Below are positions 1 to 9,651 of a stretch of DNA of 64,000 nucleotides, one piece after another; the first letter of the stretch is position 1; each line of letters opens with the position of its first letter. Source of the stretch: Poriferisodalis sp965204195 (GTDB taxonomy: Bacteria > Actinomycetota > Acidimicrobiia > Acidimicrobiales > Poriferisodalaceae); assembly GCF_965204195.1 (NCBI RefSeq), contig NZ_OZ241975.1, positions 248,001-312,000 on the forward strand. The letters run 5' to 3'. The notes beneath the pieces were generated by a model. It was not told the DNA's origin. It ran no database searches and was given only the letters and a program-made list of their open reading frames with translations. A program made the position numbers and the translations under genes.

Positions 1-2648
1 AGAAGAGCTTGTTCACCTGGTTCGCATCACGACCACTGGCCCAGGCCAAGGCGGCCGTGCTCTGCTCTTTGTTGCCGTGGCCTCACGATCCGAGCGAACA
101 AGAAAGCCTGAAGAATCTCGTTCGGGAGGCGATGACTGACTACGACGCCGCGAATGTCGAATTGCGCGCCGAGCTTGCCAAGCATTACCCCGACGGTGCG
201 AAGCTCTGTGATCCGTTCTCGGGCAGGGCGATGATTCCGCTCGAAGCCGCCCGGTTGGGCGTGCAGGCCTGGGGCATCGACTACTCACCGGTTGCAACTC
301 TCGCCGGCCGCTTGTTGGCCGACTACCCGATGCGCAATTGGGACGACGAGCCGCCGTTGCCGTTCGAAGGGTACGACGAGCACGCCGCCGAGTACTTCAC
401 CGAACCGCGGCTATTGCGAGACGTGCGATTCGTGCTCAACGAAGTAGGACGTCGTTACGAGTCTGTGATGGGTGAGTTTTATCCAGTCGTCAACGGCAAG
501 CGTCCGTGGGGCTACGTGTGGGCCGTGACGTTGCCCTGCACGAACTGCGGCAACCGATTTCCGCTCACCGGAAGGCTCGCCCTTCGCAATCCCAACCCAA
601 AGAAGGACGACCCGGGACAGTCCTACCGAATCGTTCCCCACGAATCGTTAGGTGCCTGTGCTGCCGAGGTTCACGACGGGAAGCCGGAGTCTCAACCCAC
701 ACTGAGAGAGACTGCGGGGGATCGCGGCAAGAGCGGCGTCTGTTCGTTCTGCGGCCACACACATCACTCGGAAACGCTCAAGCGCATGATGCGCGACGGC
801 CTCAAGGATGATGTGATGCTTGCAGTTGCCGATCTTGATGCTGATGTTGGCAAGCGTTACCGCGAGCCCAGCAGCGCCGATCTGGCTGCCGCGGAGAGAC
901 TCGACGCGGTACTCAGCGCGGAAGGGCCATTCGGGCCTGACTTATCTGCAGTGCCCCGTGAGCCGATGGACCCCGGGCTCTCGAGGTTCATCGCCCCCGT
1001 GAACTTCGGATATCGCAGTTGGGGCGAACTGTGCAACGACCGCCAAACCCTTGGGTTCGTCCGGCTTGCACGCATCGTCAACCAGATGAGTGCGCGGATG
1101 CAAGCTGCGGGGGCCAGCGACGACTACGTCTCGGCGCTGGCGGGCTACGCCGCTTCGAATCTCGCCCGTCGAATGAAGTACAGCAGCAGGTGCGCGACGC
1201 TTCAGGTTCCCTCGCAGAAGACGGGGCACATCTACTACAACGACTCCGGTATCTCACACAGCTTCGATTACTTCGAAACCGGATGCGGTGAGGGTCCGGG
1301 CACGTGGATCTCATTGTCGGTTCACACGATTCGAAGCCTCCGAAAGCAACTTGAGCGAGCTGCTGGCAATCCGGCATCGGTGCAGCGCGGTTCTGCCACC
1401 GAGTTGGCGCTGCCAGATGCGTCCCTCGATTCAGTGGTGACTGACCCGCCATACGACTCGATGATCAACTACTGCGACTCATCTGACTTGATGTACGTGT
1501 GGCTCAAGCGGCTCCTGGTCACCGCCGATCCCTGGTTCGGGGTGACCACCGACGCCGGTGGGCTGCAGGAGAAGACGCATGAAGCGGTTATCAAGAAGAC
1601 AACCATCGATGATCCTGATCACCGCACGGAAGCTCATTACAGGCAGACCATCACGAAGGCTTTTGAGCAGGCGCGACTGAAGGTCAAGCCCGACGGTGTG
1701 GTCAGCATCGTGTTCGGGCATGGAGATCCTGATGCTTGGGTTCGCGTGCTCACGGCCATCAGCGATGCAGGACTGGTTTTGACCGGCTCGTGGCCGTGCA
1801 GCACCGAGAAGGGCGGCAAGCAGGCTGGCGAGTACATCGACAATACGATCATGATGGCGTGCCGCGCCGCCCGACAGGATCGGCCCGTTGGTGATGTCCG
1901 CATGGTGGACGAGGAGATTCGGGCGGTGATCGCATCGCGTGTCCCTGCTTGGACTGCTGATGGCTTGGCCGATTCCGACCAGCGCATGGCGGCGATTGCC
2001 CCGGCGATGGAGGTTGTCGGCAAGTACTCCGAAGTGCGCGACTTCACTGGCCAGCCTGTGCCGTTCGATCACTTTCTGGGGATGGCGCATCGTGCAGTCG
2101 AAGCCGCCGCCGATGTACGGATTGATCGGTTCAAGCTGACTGACTTCGATGTGCGTACCCGGTTCGCGCTCTCGTGGCTGCGTCAGCACGGCCGCGGCGT
2201 CGCCCCAGCGTCCGAGGCACGTTGGCTGCGACTGTCCTACGACGTGACTGAGGACGATGTCAAGGGAGTGCTGCAGAAAGTGAAGGGCGGTCCACGGTTG
2301 GCATTCGGCGATGAGACCGTCGACTCGCTCAGCCTCCACCCCACAAGCCCCGTGGTGGACATCGTGTTCGCTGTTGCCGCTGAGGGGCGTTCGATCAGCG
2401 ACATCGCGACGGCCTTGCACCTGCTGGAGCGGGCGGATGACGAGATGCTGTGGGCCGCCATGTCCGAATTCGGTCGCGTGCTCGGCGAGAGCGATCGTGA
2501 CGGGCAGACCTTCACTTGGGTCGTGCGGCAGCGGCATCTGATCGCCGAGCGGGCCACGCGGCTGACGCATGAGACCGGCGAGCGGCTGGCGGAAGAGGAA
2601 CGACAGGATCGACAGGGCACGCTGTTTGTGCAGGAGGGGATTGACTGA
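1..2648 (+). CDS. DUF1156-type DNA adenine methylase (5' end outside window)
   Basis: Probable N6-adenine DNA methyltransferase of the DUF1156 family, a component of anti-phage systems. The frame is open to the left edge; the visible KSLFTWFASRPLAQAKA matches the family's N-terminal arm, so the true start lies upstream and the first in-window start codon (TTG at 9) is probably internal. Visible parts are an AdoMet-binding motif DPFSGRAMIPLEAARLG near residue 70, a Cys-pair segment (CTNCG near 178, CSFCG near 245) that may bind zinc, and the catalytic motif DPPYDSMINY near 480. It ends 2 nt before the DUF499 ATPase, so the two are co-transcribed. Methylase plus DUF499 ATPase is the pairing described in Hma-like (helicase-methylase-ATPase) defence systems; a helicase would be expected to the left. 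Confidence 0.85.
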   Translation, partial: KSLFTWFASRPLAQAKAAVLCSLLPWPHDPSEQESLKNLVREAMTDYDAANVELRAELAKHYPDGAKLCDPFSGRAMIPLEAARLGVQAWGIDYSPVATLAGRLLADYPMRNWDDEPPLPFEGYDEHAAEYFTEPRLLRDVRFVLNEVGRRYESVMGEFYPVVNGKRPWGYVWAVTLPCTNCGNRFPLTGRLALRNPNPKKDDPGQSYRIVPHESLGACAAEVHDGKPESQPTLRETAGDRGKSGVCSFCGHTHHSETLKRMMRDGLKDDVMLAVADLDADVGKRYREPSSADLAAAERLDAVLSAEGPFGPDLSAVPREPMDPGLSRFIAPVNFGYRSWGELCNDRQTLGFVRLARIVNQMSARMQAAGASDDYVSALAGYAASNLARRMKYSSRCATLQVPSQKTGHIYYNDSGISHSFDYFETGCGEGPGTWISLSVHTIRSLRKQLERAAGNPASVQRGSATELALPDASLDSVVTDPPYDSMINYCDSSDLMYVWLKRLLVTADPWFGVTTDAGGLQEKTHEAVIKKTTIDDPDHRTEAHYRQTITKAFEQARLKVKPDGVVSIVFGHGDPDAWVRVLTAISDAGLVLTGSWPCSTEKGGKQAGEYIDNTIMMACRAARQDRPVGDVRMVDEEIRAVIASRVPAWTADGLADSDQRMAAIAPAMEVVGKYSEVRDFTGQPVPFDHFLGMAHRAVEAAADVRIDRFKLTDFDVRTRFALSWLRQHGRGVAPASEARWLRLSYDVTEDDVKGVLQKVKGGPRLAFGDETVDSLSLHPTSPVVDIVFAVAAEGRSISDIATALHLLERADDEMLWAAMSEFGRVLGESDRDGQTFTWVVRQRHLIAERATRLTHETGERLAEEERQDRQGTLFVQEGID

Positions 2649-2650
2649 CG

Positions 2651-5587
2651 ATGAACGCGAGTACCCAAGCGCATCCGTGGTGGGAAACCGTCGCCTTGCG
2701 TCCAGAGGTCACGCGCAGCGATGGTGCGGTAGACGACGTGCAGATGTCACTGCACGACGCCGTGTTCGGCGTGGCTGGCATCGAGTCCAATCAGACGCCA
2801 TACGCGTCACCGTCGTACTTCGGCGCGATTACTCACCCGACGGGTGACCTCGTCGAGCTCATGGCACGGGTTGCTGTGCGACTCGGTGTGGAGGGATCAA
2901 CGCAGACAGCTGCCGTATGGCGACTCGACCAAGCGATGGGCGGGGGCAAGTCACATGGGTTGATCGGCCTCTGGCATCTCGCCGCTCATCCCACTGAGCT
3001 GGCACCGACCGATTTGGGCCGAGAGGTATTCGCATCGGCGCGAGAGATCGCCGGTGATGGCAACGTGCGACCCGACCTCGGCAGCCCGGTCTGCGTTGTG
3101 CTTGATTGCGACAACACCACTGCTGCGAGCGAAGACTTCGGCCCTGCGCAACTGCTCGGCGAGCGGTTCTTGTGGCGGCTCTTCGACAAGGACGGGCACC
3201 GCTACGACCAGTTCAAGGAGCACATCACCAGTAAGAAGCATCTAGCCGAGGCGCTGCGGAGTACCGGTCGGCCGGTGCTCATCCTGGTCGACGAGATCAT
3301 GGACTACATCCGGCTGGCGGCGGCCAACGATCCCGACGGTGCACTGCGTGAGATGGCGTTCCTTCGGGCGTTGCTCGATGTCGTGAACGACGTGCCGAAC
3401 TGTGTCGTCGTGGTGGTGATGATCGCGTCGGACCAAGACGACATGGCGTTGAACGAAGCGGGTGCCCAGTGCCAAACCGAACTGGAGGCGCTGCTGACCC
3501 GCAACGGCCGTACAACGGCGGTAACGGGCGGCGGCGACTTCGCTGAGATCATCCAACGGCGGCTGTTCGAACGCCTGCCGCCCCGTGCCGAGACCGACCA
3601 CGTCGCGGACCGTTTCACCGAGCACATGCGAGGTCCGTGGGCGACCAAGGTGTTCGACAAGCTTGGCGGGCCGACAGGCGCCGCGTTTCGTGACGCCGTG
3701 GCCCGCTGCTTTCCGTTCCATCCCAGCCTGATTGCCCTCGCCGAGAACGAGTGGGCGCAGCATGCCGGTTTCCAGCGTGTCCGTTCCACCATCCGCCTCT
3801 TCGCGTCGACTGCCTATGAGCAGTCGCGTCGGGCTTCCGACGGCGAATGGGTTCCGGAACTGATCGATAGTGGCGACCTGCCCTTGCAGTCACATCAGGT
3901 ACGCGACTCGCTGCTCAGTTCCGGTTTGGTGGCCGATCACCGGACCCTGTCGAACTTGCGCGAGGTCGCGAGCGTCGACATCGTTGATCAGCACAATCCG
4001 GACCGGGGTGTAGCACGTCGGCTAGACGCGCTTCGCACCGAGGGCTGGAGCAACGACAATCCGCGATCAGCGGAACGGATGGCTACAGCGCTGTTCGTCC
4101 GGTCGCTGTGTCCCCGAGCGAACGGTGCTCGGGGTGCGACCGAGGCGGAACTGCACGCTGCGTCGTTCGTGCCGGTCAGCGGCTACGGCGCTGGCGATGC
4201 CGAGGCGGTGGCTGTTGAGCTGCTGGAAACCGATGCGGGCATGGCCTCGGTGGACTCGATTGCGGGTCGAGGCAGCAGTCCTAAGCGGTGGGTCGTCGAG
4301 ACTCGCAAGACGCTCGGGATGCTCACCAAAGCCGAGAAACAGGCGGTCAGCGAGGCCGACCGTGACCAGGCCGTCACGGAGCGCGCGTTTGCGCTGACGA
4401 GTTCGGGCCCCTTCGGTGACGTCGTTTCTGTCGATGGCGGCGATGTCCCTCCAGAGGGCGTTTCGTTTGCAGCGGCACGCGACGTGATCGGACAGGCCGG
4501 CATCGACCGGCAGCACCAGACGCGCCTGGTGATCCTGGACTCGCGCTGGTTCTCGCTGTTCAACGGCGACGACACGGTGACCCGCGAGGCAATCGCAGCC
4601 GCGATGGGCCGGGGTTCGTCGCCCATGAGCGTGCAGTGGGCATCGTCGGCTGTATTTGCAGTCGCCAACACGGCCACTCGGGCGCAGGCCCGAGGCCTCG
4701 CCTCGGAGTGGCTGGCCCGCAAGCGTGTGGCCGAGCTTCCTGCCGTCCAAGCCGACGACGACATGGCTGCCCAAGCGAAGCGGGACGCCGCCGAAGCGCT
4801 CAAGGCGCTCGATGCTCGGGTCAAGCTGTGTTACCGCCACATCGCATACCTCGCACCGAAGGGCGAGTTCGAACGGGAAGAGCGCTTCGTACGGCTCGCA
4901 ACCGACAAGCAGGACGCCTTGAACGGAGCTCACGTGTGGGCATTGCTGCGCGACGAGAGCAAGGCGTTCGAAGTCGGTGAGTTCGGCTACAGCGCTCTGA
5001 TGCACAACCTGCGCGACAGTGACTACGGCGTGCCACTCGCCGAGGTCCGCGACAGCTTCTGGTCGAACCCGCACAAGCCACTGCTGCCTACTGGAGCAGG
5101 TGAGCTGTCCGAGGCCATCTACGAAGCCGTCCGTCGCGGTGATGTCGAACTCATCGACGACGGCAACAACGTGTACACCGTTCACGACCGCGGCGACATC
5201 AATCTGGCCTCTCGTACCGTGCGCCTCCGGCGCGCGACGGTGCCCGAAGCCCCCAGTCCAGCACCCGAACCTGCCCCGCCCGATGTCGTCACCCCGGCGC
5301 AGCCTCAGCCCACCCCACCCACGCCGACTCCGCCACCGCCGCCAGCCCAGCACTGGCAGCTCTCGCTGACCGCCAACACGAGCCTCGGGCCGGAGGTAGA
5401 CCGGGACAGCCTCGTCAACCTGTTGCGCGAGATCATCAACCGCATCGAAGACGGCTTCGAGAACAACGAGATCCAGCACATCACACAAAGCACTCAGATC
5501 ACGCTCACGGCCGAGCCCGCCGATATCGAAACACTCCGCGCTCTAGCCCAAGACGCCGGCGTCACCATCGACGCCCGCCAGTTCTAG
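2651..5587 (+). CDS. DUF499 defence ATPase
   Basis: Large P-loop ATPase of the DUF499 family, 978 residues. The Walker A is AMGGGKSHGL near residues 95-104, the glycine-rich form with His after Ser that is typical of the family. The Walker B is VLILVDEIMDY near 210-220. A proline-rich linker near 865-900 precedes a short C-terminal domain. The start ATG lies 2 nt after the methylase stop, implying translational coupling. The family usually accompanies a DUF1156 methylase and a helicase in phage-defence islands; here it probably powers recognition or restriction of unmethylated DNA (inference). Downstream lie only 35 nt before the convergent darG stop. Confidence 0.85.
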   Translation: MNASTQAHPWWETVALRPEVTRSDGAVDDVQMSLHDAVFGVAGIESNQTPYASPSYFGAITHPTGDLVELMARVAVRLGVEGSTQTAAVWRLDQAMGGGKSHGLIGLWHLAAHPTELAPTDLGREVFASAREIAGDGNVRPDLGSPVCVVLDCDNTTAASEDFGPAQLLGERFLWRLFDKDGHRYDQFKEHITSKKHLAEALRSTGRPVLILVDEIMDYIRLAAANDPDGALREMAFLRALLDVVNDVPNCVVVVVMIASDQDDMALNEAGAQCQTELEALLTRNGRTTAVTGGGDFAEIIQRRLFERLPPRAETDHVADRFTEHMRGPWATKVFDKLGGPTGAAFRDAVARCFPFHPSLIALAENEWAQHAGFQRVRSTIRLFASTAYEQSRRASDGEWVPELIDSGDLPLQSHQVRDSLLSSGLVADHRTLSNLREVASVDIVDQHNPDRGVARRLDALRTEGWSNDNPRSAERMATALFVRSLCPRANGARGATEAELHAASFVPVSGYGAGDAEAVAVELLETDAGMASVDSIAGRGSSPKRWVVETRKTLGMLTKAEKQAVSEADRDQAVTERAFALTSSGPFGDVVSVDGGDVPPEGVSFAAARDVIGQAGIDRQHQTRLVILDSRWFSLFNGDDTVTREAIAAAMGRGSSPMSVQWASSAVFAVANTATRAQARGLASEWLARKRVAELPAVQADDDMAAQAKRDAAEALKALDARVKLCYRHIAYLAPKGEFEREERFVRLATDKQDALNGAHVWALLRDESKAFEVGEFGYSALMHNLRDSDYGVPLAEVRDSFWSNPHKPLLPTGAGELSEAIYEAVRRGDVELIDDGNNVYTVHDRGDINLASRTVRLRRATVPEAPSPAPEPAPPDVVTPAQPQPTPPTPTPPPPPAQHWQLSLTANTSLGPEVDRDSLVNLLREIINRIEDGFENNEIQHITQSTQITLTAEPADIETLRALAQDAGVTIDARQF

Positions 5588-5622
5588 CTGCTTGTCAGAT
5601 TCAGCCGGTGGCCTGCAGGTGC

Positions 5623-6750
5623 CTACGCTGCAGCGCTCTCGGTATCAGGAAAGTCGTCGTGCGCCGGGAGTGTCTCGCTGAATTCCGCGTCAAGCCAACC
5701 CAGCATGCTCAAACTGCGGATCGCGTCGGCAGCGTCCTCTTCGGCCAGAGGTGGGCGGCGTCGTGACTTCCAGCGCATGACCTGCGCCAGCACCTCGGCC
5801 TCAGTCGGCCGCCCGCCCTTGTCGTGAGCTAACAGAACGGCCGCGAAGTGCGCCGACGCGTAGGCTTCAGCCCGCTTTGTGTCGACGCGGAGCATGAGAT
5901 CAGCCGTGCGCTCGATCGCTTCGATGTGCACTTCGATTTCATGCTGGCGGCGGCGTACCACATCGCGGTACGCGGCACCTGTGTGAACCTCGAACATTCG
6001 GCCCACCTTGGATTCCGCCAGAATTCCGTTGTTGATAAGCCTCGTCTGAATTGACTTGAGTCCGTTGGCGAACGGTCCGTAGCTTCGTTGCTCGAACTCA
6101 AGGCCAGTAGGAACACTTGCGACGGTCGCGAAGTACGCGAGCTTCTGAAACGAAGTTCGTCCGACAGGTGCCGCATAACGCTCTCGCTCTAGCTTGCGGA
6201 TGATCACTGCCAGAGCCATCCAGGCTGCCGGAATGTTCGAATCGGGATCGGTCGCTGCTCCGCCACCGCCTTCCATCAGGAACTCCCTGGAGACCTGCTC
6301 GACGGGCGTGTCTTGGGGCGCGTAGAGAATCACCGGGATTGCCAACTCCTCGAGCCGGCGGTACAGCACGGGTCCCACAGTTGGCCAGTCGAGACCGCCC
6401 TGGCCACAGCCGAGAGGAGGCACTGCCATCGACGTGATGCCCCACTGCGTGAGATGGGATGCGAGGTAGTCGAGTCCCGCCTCAATGTCGCTGAGCCGTG
6501 ACACAGATCGCCAATGGTCCTTAGTAGGGAAGTTGAGTATCCAAGGCTCGACGAGTGGTCTGAAGAGGTACGGTTCTCCAAGCCGCACCAAGCCTTCTCG
6601 GCATCGCTCGGCGTAGTCGCGGAACATCTCAGGAAACCGCTGCTTGAAGCCCAGCGCGACGCCTTTGCCCATTACGCCTACGCAATTGACCGTGTTGACG
6701 AGCGTCTGAGCATTGGCCGAGAGCACATCGCCTGTCGTGAGATGAATCAC
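5623..6750 (-). CDS. darG: DarG antitoxin, macrodomain ADP-ribosyl-DNA glycohydrolase
   Basis: Antitoxin that removes ADP-ribose from DNA and also neutralises DarT. The N-terminal ~150 residues are a macrodomain, with IHLTTGDVLSANAQTLVNTV, the family GVMGKGVAL segment, and VPPLGCGQGGLDW. The C-terminal ~200 residues form the DarT-contacting region. The GTG at 6750 was chosen because the macrodomain begins there and GGGGGA sits just upstream; a frame extended to 6876 only adds arginine/serine-rich residues overlapping darT. Product 375 residues. It follows darT with a 46-nt gap, the usual toxin-first order. Confidence 0.9.
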   Translation of the reverse strand: MIHLTTGDVLSANAQTLVNTVNCVGVMGKGVALGFKQRFPEMFRDYAERCREGLVRLGEPYLFRPLVEPWILNFPTKDHWRSVSRLSDIEAGLDYLASHLTQWGITSMAVPPLGCGQGGLDWPTVGPVLYRRLEELAIPVILYAPQDTPVEQVSREFLMEGGGGAATDPDSNIPAAWMALAVIIRKLERERYAAPVGRTSFQKLAYFATVASVPTGLEFEQRSYGPFANGLKSIQTRLINNGILAESKVGRMFEVHTGAAYRDVVRRRQHEIEVHIEAIERTADLMLRVDTKRAEAYASAHFAAVLLAHDKGGRPTEAEVLAQVMRWKSRRRPPLAEEDAADAIRSLSMLGWLDAEFSETLPAHDDFPDTESAAA

Positions 6751-6796
6751 GCTGTCCCCCCGGCTGTGCTTCCTGCCTTGTTCGTGCCTACTCGCA

Positions 6797-7396
6797 TCAA
6801 CGAAAAAAGAGAGACTCCTTGACGATCGCGCGAACGTTCGCAACGCTAGCCGAGACTGAGGCAGCGATCCGGTCACTGGCGACGTAGACGCCCGAGATCA
6901 TCGCAGCGTCGACGGATCTTGGCACAAGGATTTCAGCACACATCACCCGTCGGTGCTCTCGCTTCTCCAACGGATCTGCATGGTTCCAATTCTGGGCGAA
7001 GACGCGTTGACGCTCGATCGCAGCCAAGCCGCTGGACACCGAGCGGAACGCCGTCGGACCCGAGGCAGCGTTTCCGTCGGTCAGCACCACGTCGTCGTGG
7101 TCAAGTACCTGCGTCGAGACTGACAACACACACAGATGTTCTACGTCGTTACCGCCGTCGGTGACCCGATACAGCATCGGGTTGCGTGCATTGAGATACA
7201 GATTCACGTAGTCGTGTAACGGACGGCCGCCCGGCACCGTCGTCCTAGCACGTCGGCCTTGGACATCTTCGTTCGCGATTCGGGTCGGGTGGTGTCGTTG
7301 AGCGTGCCTATGGCTGAGGATGCCGTTCGCGAGAATTGACGGCAAGTTGTTCATATGGCAGATGTAGTGCAACTCGGTCAGGTCCGCGCGCTCCAC
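6797..7396 (-). CDS. darT: DarT toxin, DNA thymidine ADP-ribosyltransferase
   Basis: DUF4433/DarT toxin, which uses NAD to ADP-ribosylate single-stranded DNA. The sequence keeps the N-terminal NAD-pocket segment LHYICHMNNLPSILANGIL, a central HDYVNLYLNARNPMLY, and a C-terminal CAEILVP that carries the expected catalytic glutamate. The GTG at 7396 is chosen because a strong GGAGGTG lies just before it and the domain starts immediately after. Product 199 residues. DarTG modules are known to act in phage defence, which fits the neighbouring methylase/ATPase pair. Confidence 0.9.
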   Translation of the reverse strand: MERADLTELHYICHMNNLPSILANGILSHRHAQRHHPTRIANEDVQGRRARTTVPGGRPLHDYVNLYLNARNPMLYRVTDGGNDVEHLCVLSVSTQVLDHDDVVLTDGNAASGPTAFRSVSSGLAAIERQRVFAQNWNHADPLEKREHRRVMCAEILVPRSVDAAMISGVYVASDRIAASVSASVANVRAIVKESLFFR

Positions 7397-7478
7397 GGCG
7401 CACCTCCACTTGCGGGCGTGCACTCCCCACGTTCGCGCGTCGCGTCGCGCACGTAGCGGATAGGAGGGGTCGGCCCGG

Positions 7479-9593
7479 CTAGATGACTCGGTCGCTGCCG
7501 CCGTCCTGGGGGATCTGGGCGCCGGTGGTGTGGGCGAACGCCGGGCCGCACATTTGGGCGATCAGCGCGCCGACGTCGGGTGACGCCAGTTCGCGGCCCA
7601 GCAGGTTGCGCCGCCGGTACTGCTCGGAGGTGAGCCCGTAGCTGGCAGCGCGCTGGGCGATGAGCTCGTCCGACCACAGCCCCGTGTCGAACACGCCGTC
7701 AGGATGCACGACGTTGACGGTGATGCCGTCGGGCGCCCATTCGAGCGCTGCCACACGGGCGAGCTGCGTCAGCGCTGCTTTCGATGCCGAGTAGGCCGCT
7801 GCGCCTTTGCCGGGTGCGGGCACGTTCTTCGAACCGACGATGACAACACGACCTCCGGCCGGCGAGTGCCGCACCACCCGATGAACCGCGGCGAGGGTGT
7901 TCGCCGCGCCGCTCACGTTGATGTCGAATGTCTGCTGCCATGCCGTGCCGAGGCCGGAGTCATCAACGAGCTCTTCCAGCGGCGCCGACGGGCCGAAGAT
8001 GCCGGCCGCCGCTACCACGATGTCGATGCCGCCGAAGCGCTCGATTGCGCTGGCAACCGCTTCGGTCACCGCTCCGGCATCGGTGACGTCGGCCTCGATT
8101 CCGAGCCATGCCGAACCGTGCAGTGCTGACGGCCGGTCGCTGTCGCCGTCATCGTCGTGCGTGATGCCGATGTCGATATCGATGCCGACTATTGCCGCTC
8201 CGGCTGCGGCCAACGCCGCGGCTGCGGCCTGTCCGATGCCCGAAGCAGCACCCGTCACGAGCGCCACCTGGCCGGCCAAGCCAGCTGGCGCGCCGGCCCG
8301 CGCCAGCTTCGCCTGCTCGAGCTCCCAGTACTCCACGTCGAACAGGTCGGCTTCGCTGAGCGCGACGTAGCCCCCGAGAGCCTCTGCGGCGCTGATGACG
8401 TCGATCGTGTGCAGGTAGATGTCCGCAGCGATGTCGCAGTCGGCTGCGCGGCGGCCCGCGGTCCACAGCCCGAGTTCGGGATCGAGCACCACACGCGGTG
8501 CTGGGTCGAGCATCGTGAGCGAGGTCTGCGAACTGCCTTCCTCGTCGGATCTGTGATCGGATTGCGATGCGCCGTCGGCGTGACGCCCGCAGTTTCGCTC
8601 GAAGTACGCGCGGTAACCCTCGATGAAGGCATCCACGTCGCGGCCCACCATCGGGAACTGCTTGGTGCGAATGATGTGATCGGGCGTCGCCGGCCCTCGC
8701 TGTGCCACCGAAACCAGGTCGTTGCGGGCGCAGAACGCTGCTGCCCGCTCGTCATGCACGGCCCGCAGCAGCATCGGTACGCCCGCCGCGGCCGACATCT
8801 CTGCACGCAGCTCGGCCACCGTTTCGACTTGGTCCGCCGTCAGAGCCCCGGCGTCGGCGCTGCCCCACAGTTCTTGCAGCAGGCTGTCGTCGCCGGTCTC
8901 GCCGAACGATGTCACGCCCGCTTCTGCGAGGCACTGCTCGGCCTCGCTGATCCGGTCGATCATCGAGTCGTATGCCTGGCGCGTGGTCTCGCCGAAGGTG
9001 AAGATGCCGTGGTTGAGCAGGACCATCGCCTCGGTGCCGTCGTGGGCCTGCGCCTGCCATTCGTCCGCGCAGCGACGGGCCAGATCGAAACCGGGCATCA
9101 CGTAGGGCACCACGACAGCCCGGTCGCCCCACAGCTCGCGCACCCGCCCGTCGCCGTCGGCGGTGTTGGTGAGTGCCAGCACGGCGTCGGCATGACTATG
9201 AAGCACCGAGCGGTGGGGCAGCAGCGCATGCAGGATCGCCTCCACCGACGGGTTCGGAGCGCTGGCGTCGAGCAGTTGGATCCGCAGCTGGTTCACCATC
9301 TCGGTGTCGCTCAGCTCCGCCAGCTCGGCCAGGCGCCGGACGGGCTCCAAGCGAAGCGGTGCGAAGCCGGGCGGTTCGATGGTCGCGAGATCCCAGCCGC
9401 TGCCCTTCACCCACAGCGTCGGGACCGGTTCGCCCCAGGCGTCGGTGCTGTGGCCCTTGATGGACGTGTTGCCGCCGCCGTGCAGCACCAGCGCTGGATC
9501 GGCGCCCACCACGCGCGAGCCGTAGGTGATCTCGCCGAGGTCACCCAGCTCGGCCCAGCGTGCCGCCTCAGCGTCGTCCCAGCGGTTCAGCAC
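7479..9593 (-). CDS. Class II aldolase / short-chain dehydrogenase fusion (RhaD-AldDH type)
   Basis: Two-domain enzyme of about 704 residues. The N-terminal class II aldolase has GGGNTSIKG, the metal-binding HSHAD and LNHGIFTFGET. The C-terminal Rossmann short-chain dehydrogenase has TGAASGIGQ and the catalytic AAYSASKAA. The family is annotated as rhamnulose-1-phosphate aldolase/alcohol dehydrogenase. The GTG at 9593 is chosen: GGGGAGAGG precedes it and the frame upstream overlaps mtnA. It follows mtnA on the same strand with 58 nt between. That context favours a role on 5-deoxy- or 5-methylthio-ribulose-1-phosphate, releasing DHAP plus an aldehyde that the second domain would convert (inference); rhamnose use cannot be excluded, though no other rhamnose gene is nearby. 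Confidence 0.8.
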   Translation of the reverse strand: MLNRWDDAEAARWAELGDLGEITYGSRVVGADPALVLHGGGNTSIKGHSTDAWGEPVPTLWVKGSGWDLATIEPPGFAPLRLEPVRRLAELAELSDTEMVNQLRIQLLDASAPNPSVEAILHALLPHRSVLHSHADAVLALTNTADGDGRVRELWGDRAVVVPYVMPGFDLARRCADEWQAQAHDGTEAMVLLNHGIFTFGETTRQAYDSMIDRISEAEQCLAEAGVTSFGETGDDSLLQELWGSADAGALTADQVETVAELRAEMSAAAGVPMLLRAVHDERAAAFCARNDLVSVAQRGPATPDHIIRTKQFPMVGRDVDAFIEGYRAYFERNCGRHADGASQSDHRSDEEGSSQTSLTMLDPAPRVVLDPELGLWTAGRRAADCDIAADIYLHTIDVISAAEALGGYVALSEADLFDVEYWELEQAKLARAGAPAGLAGQVALVTGAASGIGQAAAAALAAAGAAIVGIDIDIGITHDDDGDSDRPSALHGSAWLGIEADVTDAGAVTEAVASAIERFGGIDIVVAAAGIFGPSAPLEELVDDSGLGTAWQQTFDINVSGAANTLAAVHRVVRHSPAGGRVVIVGSKNVPAPGKGAAAYSASKAALTQLARVAALEWAPDGITVNVVHPDGVFDTGLWSDELIAQRAASYGLTSEQYRRRNLLGRELASPDVGALIAQMCGPAFAHTTGAQIPQDGGSDRVI

Positions 9594-9651
9594 CGGCCTC
9601 TCCCCGGTTGGGCCGAGCCCAACGCCACCGGCGGATATTCGCTTGTGCCCT

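Noticed and set aside
4067..5488. 473-codon minus-strand frame over the DUF499 gene
   Set aside because: Antisense shadow; the plus strand carries clear Walker motifs.
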